Part shown: positions 57,641 to 64,000 of the stretch, piece after piece
How positions within the stretch are numbered: position 1 is the first letter of the stretch
Layout: each line of letters begins with the position of its first letter
Source: Kingdonia uniflora
Taxonomy: Eukaryota; Streptophyta; Magnoliopsida; Ranunculales; Circaeasteraceae
NCBI GenBank assembly: GCA_014058105.1
Contig: JACGCM010002568.1
Coordinates: forward strand, 2,480,001 to 2,544,000
Direction: 5' to 3'
DNA length: 64,000 nucleotides
The notes under the pieces: model-generated
Databases searched by the model: none
Seen by the model: only the letters and a program-made list of their open reading frames with translations
What the model was told of the DNA's origin: nothing
Translations under genes and position numbers: made by a program

Positions 57641-58560
57641 TTATCCAGTTCCTGTAATTCAATCGGGATGTTTTTGCTTGGTCATTCGAAGAAATGCCCA
57701 GAGTCAATCCAGCTATGGATTGCCATAATTTAGCCACTAACATCAACGCCCTAGCGGTCAAAAGAAACAACGACGACTTTTATCACGTCTTCGAGATGAA
57801 GTTAACACCGAGATCGAGAAATTGATCAAAGTGTGATTTATTCGAGAAGCCAAGTATTCGGACTAGATATCCAACATTGTCGCTGCACTAAAGAAGATCA
57901 TACAAGTTCACATTTGCGTGAATTTTACAGATCTGAACAAGCATATTCCAAAGGACAGATTCCCTCTTCCCAATAATCATCAGATCCTCGATTCCACTGT
58001 AGGCCATGATCTCCTATCTATGATAAACGCTACTTCAGGATATAATCAAATCCCACTTCTGGAAGAAGATCAAGTGAAGACAACGTTCATCACCGAAAGT
58101 GGCCTTTACTATTCCAAAGTCATGCCCTTTGGGCACAAGAACGCAGGGGACACATATCAACGATTGATGACTGCTATGCTCAAAGCACACCTGGGAAAAA
58201 TTGTTGAAGTCTAAATCGATGAGTTCTTGTGCAAAAGCATGCAGTCAGATAATCATATCTCAGATCTCAACATAATATTCAACATCCTTCGATCTTATAG
58301 AATGTGCCTCAACCCTGATAAGTGCCAATTCGGGGTACATTCTGGTTACTTCCTAGGCCACCTTATCAGCAAGAAAGGTATTGAGGCCGATCTAGATCAA
58401 ATTCGGGCTTTCCTCGACATGCCTTCTCCAAAGACAACAAAAAATGTTCAAAAACTCGCCGACAAGATTATCGCGATCAACCATTTCATCTTTAAATCTT
58501 CTGACCGCTGTCGTTGGCTATTCTTATTACTCTGCGAATGTACCTAACGAGGAAAAGTTT
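57640..58560 (+). pseudogene. reverse transcriptase of element D
   Basis: Open 57918-58214: DLNKHIPKDRFPLPNNHQIL, HDLLSMINATSGYNQIPLLE, ESGLYYSKVMPFGHKNAGD. The catalytic box reads stop-I-D-E (58212-58223) where C1 has Y-I-D-D, so it is inactive. After it, the same frame runs 58227-58547 with LRSYRMCLNPDKCQFGVHSG and KKGIEADLDQIRAFLDMPSP. Confidence 0.87.
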
Positions 58561-58990
58561 AGCCAACTGCGGAAGTCACATGGACACCAGAATACGAAGT
58601 AGCTTTTCTGGATCTTAAAATCTATTTGGGGAAGTCTCCCATAATGATCACCCCAATAGGTAATGAGGAACTGATAATCTACCTAGCAGTCACAGATATT
58701 TCTTTCTGCTTTATTCTCATTCGCCTGGAAGGGAAATCAAGAAACCTATCTTCTTCATCAGTAAAACACTTACACCAGCAGAAGCAAGGTACTCTAAAAC
58801 TGAGAAACTTCTTCACACCCTTGTTTACACTTGAGAAACTCAAGCATAACATCCAAGCACACTCCGTCAAAGTTATGGAAAACTACCCACTTCGGGAAGT
58901 CTTATCCTAAAAAGAGAAGTCATGAAGAGTGCAACAATGGTCAGTCAGTTTGGGTGAACATGATATCAAGTTCAAACAGCGTTATTCTGA
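58560..58990 (+). pseudogene. first RNase H of element D
   Basis: GNEELIIYLAVTDISFCFIL (58660-58720), then across a frameshift KTLTPAEARYSKTEKLLHTL-like text, KHNIQAHSVKVMENYPLREV, and the exit HDIKFKQRYSEKGLAIADFL. The first acidic position reads VTD, better kept than in A. Confidence 0.75.
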
Positions 58991-59490
58991 AAAAGGTCTG
59001 GCCATTGCAGATTTTCTTGCGGATTTTCCAGTAGAGGATCCCGAGTGGGAGGAGCACGACCTGGACCATACCGAAGGTACGCCAGAGAATCCAACTCCCA
59101 AGCTATTTGACGAACGAGCTGACTGGATCACTATGTCAGGGTAGAGGCTCCTCACATATGGATCAGCAGGACCCACAGGGTCAGGAATCGAGATCGCTTT
59201 GATTACCCCTTCAAATGATAGAATTGAGAAATCAATCCGCTTGGACTTTGAGGCCTCAAATAATGTTACCGAGTATGAAGCTATCATTCATGGACTCGAC
59301 CACGCACTTGAGCTCGATGTCCCCGAACTCTCAGTTTGCACCGATTCATTACTCATCGTTCATCATTATTCCGAGCAATACAAGAAGAACGGGAAGATGA
59401 TCGAATACACAGTCCTCGCTGCAGATCTTCCTCGAGGTGAAAATAAACATGCCGATTCCTTTATATATCTAGCCGGGGTCTTGTGTACAG
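58990..59490 (+). pseudogene. second RNase H (aRNH) of element D
   Basis: DFPVEDPEWEEHDLDHTEGT, then after a TAG (TGG in C2) LLTYGSAGPTGSGI: the first catalytic Asp is Tyr. NNVTEYEAI, CTDSLLIVHHYSEQY and ENKHADSFIYL keep the other acids. Twelve residues present in C2 before LPRGEN are missing. Confidence 0.82.
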
Positions 59491-59689
59491 AAGCTCAATA
59501 TCTCCATATCAAAATCATTTCAACCCCCAGCATTGATCGGATATCTGTATGCACCATCAACACTGTAGGCGATAATGGGGGAAGCGACGATTGGCGAAAG
59601 CCTTTCTTAGCCTACCATGGTGTCGACAACAAGTGCAAAGGACTACTCCCAGCAGATCAAAAATAGCGACGATAGCTGATCAACAACTC

Positions 59690-60840
59690 AAAGCGTTACA
59701 TGATTCAAAATGGTATACTTTACCCCCTTTCCGCAAAAGGACCTTATCTCAAGTGCCTCTCGAAGTCAAAAGCAGACGAACAGCTCCACAAATTACACAA
59801 AGGAACTTGTGGCTCCCACGCCGCAGGTAGATCATTGGCAAACCGAGCGATAGCTCAATGATTATTCCTGCTCGCCATGCGCAAGCAAGCAGAAGAGAAT
59901 TCCCGCAGGTGCGACACTTGTCAGGCACTTAGACATATAATACGTGCCTTTGCGATCGAACTCCATACAAGCAAGGTTCTCAGGCCATTCAAAATATGGG
60001 CACTAAACCTCGTCGGAGAATTCCCTAACTCTCCAGGTAATCTCTGTCACCAACTCATAGCTACCGATTAATTTACAAAATGGGTAGAAGTAATTTCACT
60101 ATGTTGAACCAGAGAAGAGGAGGTTATCCCTTTTATCTAGGAACACATAATCACACGATTCGGGTTCCCTAACCTAATTCGCATCGATAACAGGCCCCAA
60201 TTTATGGGAGATAAGGTCGCAACCTTCCAAAATCATCACAATATCATCCACTCTCCATCAAATCCATACTATCCTTAAAGCAATGGCCAAGCCAAAATCA
60301 CCAACAAAACCATCGTGGATGGACTCAATACGGCTTCACTTACAGAAAAAAGGAAATTAGGTTCGCAAACTACCTCAGGTCCTGTGGGCGTATCGAACCA
60401 CTCTCCGACAATCCATTTGGTGCACACCATTCCTCCTTTCTTATGGCACTGGGGCAGTCATTCCTTCTCAATATCATCATCCAGTTCGTGATCATGAACA
60501 AACTGACGAGGAAAATGAGTTTAAATTGGTTTAAACCCTCAATATGATAGATGAGACCAGGGAACACGCCATCGCTAACCCAGGTAGATGTCATGATATG
60601 TTTGCCAGGTCATACAATAACCGAGTAAGGAGCCATACTTTTCAAATTAGAGATCTCGTCCTCAGAGAAATTCTACAACATCGCAAAGACCCTTGAGCTA
60701 GAAAATTAGCCGACAATTGGGTGGGTCCATTAATTATCACAGGTCTCTCAGGCCTAGGATCATTCAATCTCATAGCAGAAGAGGGAATCCCCATTTCAAA
60801 TCCTTGGAACACTAGACGATTGAAGCGGTACCATCGTTAG
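59690..60840 (+). pseudogene. integrase of element D
   Basis: Zinc region KLHKGTCGSHAAGRSLANRA and SRRCDTCQAL; core WALNLVGEF (Asp to Asn), RIDNRPQFMGDK (Asp kept), SNGQAKITNK (Glu to Lys), so two of three catalytic acids are lost. The C-terminus LADNWVGPLIITGLSGLG-like text ends at TAG 60838-60840. Several stops and frameshifts. Confidence 0.85.
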
Positions 60841-61070
60841 GAGTCTTACTACTCCATTTCCATTATTCGCTATTTGTTTTTCAATTCCAAAAGTGAGATT
60901 CTTATCTCCATCCAATGTAAATTTTAAACTTATCAATGACAGTTTTTTATCAATGACATTCTCTTCATGAACAATCGTCCACACTTTACAGATTTAAACA
61001 TAGACAATATTAACTTGCAATCGATCTTATCCAAGTTCAATCAAGTATATCACTTGATTAACTTATTTTA

Positions 61071-61715
61071 TTTGGATCACTTCAGTAGACTGGATCAAGG
61101 ATAAGACTTGGTTCAGCTGAATCTTTACATCTCTGCGATTGTAGCAAGTGCAAAAACTTGTTTCATATCAAAGACTCAGCCAAACAAGAGATAAGGCAAA
61201 GTTAATACTAGTCTTCATCTTTTACAACTTGTTTGGATCACTTTAGTAGGCGGGATCAAGGATAATACTTGGTTTAGCTGAATTAAAACATCTCTGCGAT
61301 TGTAGCAAGTGTAAAAACTTGTTTCATATCAAAGACTAAGCCAAACAAGAGATAAAACAAAGGTAATACTAGTCTTCATCTTTTACAACTTGTTTGGATT
61401 ACTTCAGTAGGCTGGATCAAGGATAATAGTTGGTTTAGCTCAATCTTTACATCTCTGCGATTGCAGCAAGTGTAAGAACTTGTTTCATATCAAAGACTCA
61501 GTCAGGAATAAGATAAGGCAAAGGTCGCACTAGCTTTCATCCTTTTCAATATGTCTGTAACATTTCTATATTTCAAATCAAGTTTCAACTTGGTTTAACT
61601 CAGCCTATTTCTGCGAATAAAATGAATGTAAATTTTTTATTTTATATCAAGGACCATACCAGACACAAGACAAGGCAATGGTCATACGAGCTTTCATCTA
61701 TTATAATGTGTTGGT
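61071..61715 (+). repeat. 161-bp tandem repeat, about 4 units (element D)
   Basis: Unit starts at 61071, 61232, 61393 and 61554, each 161 bases apart, same unit as C2 with a diverged last copy. About 230 bp of non-coding sequence (60841-61070) separates it from integrase. Confidence 0.92.
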
Positions 61716-61749
61716 GACAGATACTATTTATTATTAGGTCAAATTCATA

Positions 61750-64000
61750 TCACAGAGGATTCTTTTCTGCCGATGGAGGGTCAGCAGTGATTCTCCACAC
61801 ATCAAGAGGTTTCTCTTTGAGTTTACAGACCATAGTAGCTCTTCCTTGTTCTATTGATTCAGCAATTCGAGGGCCCAGTTGGGTCTCCATGGTACCCATA
61901 TAGCTTACTCGATCTATCTTAGCTCCACAGATGCATCCCTTATCCGACAGCATTTTAATAAAGGTATCTCGTTCTGACTCAAGTCTTTTTACTTCCTCAA
62001 CAAAATATGTAATGATCACCCTTAACAGGTTAGATCGAGATGCATCCGGTACTACCATTGTTGCAAATCTAGACTTCAACTTCCCGAGGCGTAACTGTAA
62101 CCTAGTGTAATCATTCTTCCATTCAAGTATTTCCGCATCAGCCTTATCATGGTAAATTACATCTTCTTCCAACTTGGAAATATATACTTCGCTGGCTCTG
62201 CTAGGTTCAGGGCTTCTAAGTCAACTACCCGAGCACGACGTTTCCCAATTTCTACGTTCAACTCTTCCCTAGCCGGCAGATCTTTCAATAATAATTCTTT
62301 CCTCTTCACCGCCGATTTATTTGCTTTGATCTCCCCTTCTAAAACCTTCTCTCTGAAAAGCGCAGCATTCAGCTTATGCTGGCACTCCCTCAAATTTGCG
62401 TTTCCCTTCTAGACATGCCCCAGAATATGAGATACGTCACTCACTAACTCTCTAATTCGACCTGAAAGACTAACTACATCCCCTCGAACTAAATGAGCTT
62501 TAACCTTAGTTCTACATCCCCTTGAATACTCTCCAGCTTGGCTTTCCTGGCACGAGAAATGGCTTTGTCATTTTTGGCTTTAAGTCGAGCAACTGTCTCG
62601 TTTAAGTCGTTGCACTTTCGTTGTATTTCTCGGAATTCCATATCCTTGGCGGGGAGGGCTGTTTGCAAATGTTCAGCTCCGGCCTCCAAAGCCGATAGAT
62701 TTTCTCAAGCTACCCTCTGCTCGTCATCCTTTTCAACAAATTTTTGTCTCATTCGCTCCAGCACGTTCCTACATCTCTAAAGGTCTTATCGAAATTGTTC
62801 CTCTGATTGTTCCAGCGCCTGAATACGGTATTGGGCCATGTTGGCCTGATTGCCCTTCATAACCAATGCTTTAGCCTGACGTTGAAACATCTCGGCACGT
62901 TCTGCTGGTTCGGATAACTCGTCTAATCCCTTCTTAATCTTAGAATCTTTCTCCTCGAATGCAAGAGTTAAGTCAGAAATGGCCTGATTGAACTTCTCAA
63001 GTCTGAAATGTGCTTTTACGTATTGATCTTCTCTGTTCTCGTTTGCCTCCTTCATCCTATCGAACTGCTCTGCAAATTCTCGGTTGAACATAAGTACGTT
63101 GTCTTCACGTACGTGAGATGAATCTAATTTGACCTGCGGAATATAACAAGTTTTGGCATAATTCGATTCAGGAAAGCCTTTGAATATATACATACTACAT
63201 TTTTAATTGGACTATGTGGTTTCTAAACATCTGTTTCCAAATACTTTTACACTAAAGGTTTGGAGCTCGTTGCCAGATGAACACTTCATAAAATTTCTTT
63301 CAGCGTGCAAGGTACATACTTTAGATATTACTCTACATTAATAGCGTTGAATTTTTACCATGCATTCCTACCCTATTTTCTTGATAACTAAACGTTGGTG
63401 TAATATGCAAGTCAAAAAACCTATTCCGATCTAACCTGCAGCTCCGCTTGCGCAGACAGCAAGGCTTTTGAGGTATATTTTTCCCTGGAAAGTCCAGACT
63501 CTAGGTCATTTATTATGTGGCTCGTCTCTCTAACTACCTACAAAAGATTTATAAATAGTGTCAACGTACATAATTTTCTTCCCCACACAGAATTCAAAAA
63601 ACTTACAAATATTTATACAAAACACGTGTCAACCCTACCTTCTTACTCCCACCTTCTGGGAGCTTGACATTATCCTCTTGGTTGTCAAGTACTCTTTAGT
63701 GGGAGGCACCATATAGACCATCCAAAACTACCACCACTTCCGCTTCCTCATCCACTCCCTCCTCAACATAGGTGTCAGCCTTAATGGCATCCACCTCCAC
63801 CTCAGAATAGCCCTTCAGCATCAAGTGATGACCTAGCCTGTCACGCTCCTCAGCTATCTAGTCTAGATTGGTATTTGCCTCGACCTGTAGTTGGCCGATC
63901 GCTGTGACGTGAGAGGCCTTCAGCTGCCTGACTTCCTTCATGGCTTCAGTCTTGGCCCGAGCCAGGTCTTTCTCAAGCTCGCACTTTACCTTCTTAAGCT
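61750..64000 (-). pseudogene. aORF1 of element D, exons 6 to 4 (partial)
   Basis: On minus: exon 4 ends 63639; exon 5 63537-63436 (102 bases, open, ending SAQAELQ); exon 6 63133-61750, stop TGA. Introns are 101 and 302 bases, identical in length to C2, with AAG|GTAGGGTTG, TTTTGTAG|G, CTGCAG|GTTAG and CCGCAG|GTC borders. Exon 6 encodes a coiled coil (AKDMEFREIQRKCNDLNETV; VEEVKRLESERDTFIKMLSD) and ends DKGCICGAKIDR, then a short tail. It has only a few stops or frameshifts. Exons 1-3 lie outside the window. Confidence 0.75.

Larger units (their letters stand above)
54587..64000 (+). mobile_element. Tat-like element D (3' end outside window)
   Basis: LTR, primer site, gag, protease, RT, RNase H, aRNH, integrase, 161-bp repeats and antisense aORF1 to exon 4, where the window ends. 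It is the only Tat-like copy here with an uninterrupted run from LTR to aORF1. Coding regions have many stops and frameshifts. Confidence 0.88.

Noticed and set aside
1..64000. Host protein-coding genes, rRNA or tRNA genes
   Set aside because: Every coding frame I can recognise belongs to a retrotransposon or to its antisense module; nothing else showed gene-like structure.

Overview
The window reads as plant nuclear DNA made almost entirely of decayed, nested LTR retrotransposons of the Ty3/gypsy superfamily. I see no convincing host gene, rRNA or tRNA. Evidence for a plant is the element types (Tat/Ogre-like, Athila-like and a Del/Tekay-like chromovirus), their primer sites, and their AT-rich, intron-bearing leaders and spacers. 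A large repeat-rich angiosperm genome is likely; I cannot name the species. Element letters used below are mine.

Layout. (1) 1-12942: Tat-like element A (+), entered inside gag: gag, protease, RT, RNase H, second RNase H (aRNH), integrase, tandem repeats, antisense genes, 3' LTR. (2) 12943-14584: an LTR end on + and a Tat-like gag scrap on -. (3) 14585-35770 on -: Athila-like element B, split by Athila-like element E (+, 20029-34609, both LTRs). E is itself split in its integrase by solo LTR G (26475-30908, perfect 5-bp duplication GGACG). (4) 35776-39354 on -: Tat-like C1 (gag, protease, RT, start of aRNH), fused head-to-head at its primer site to a displaced piece of antisense gene (39356-39795). 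(5) 39796-54586: Tat-like C2 (+) from aRNH onward, split by Del/Tekay-like element F (46218-52461, perfect duplication CTTCA). (6) 54587-55166: one LTR that serves both as 3' LTR of C2 and 5' LTR of Tat-like D, which runs to the end of the window.

The most interesting feature is an antisense module between integrase and 3' LTR of the Tat-like copies. It holds a six-exon gene (aORF1) whose GT-AG introns lie at the same positions in A, C2 and D. It encodes a globular N-terminal part followed by a long coiled coil. A second, shorter antisense gene (aORF2) starts just downstream of the LTR and has its own TATA box on the minus strand, and a third conserved patch (aORF3) lies between them. Because these genes run against the element, their introns would not be removed from the genomic RNA that is reverse transcribed, so a multi-intron gene can travel with the element. 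Extra ORFs, some antisense, are known from Tat-clade elements such as maize Grande; the conserved multi-exon layout and separate promoter are what I would check first.

All coding regions are broken by stops, frameshifts or deletions, and several catalytic residues are lost through G-to-A/C-to-T changes, as expected of methylated old repeats. The copies are complementary: C1 keeps the best gag-protease-RT, C2 the best aRNH and integrase, D the cleanest 3' half of aORF1.
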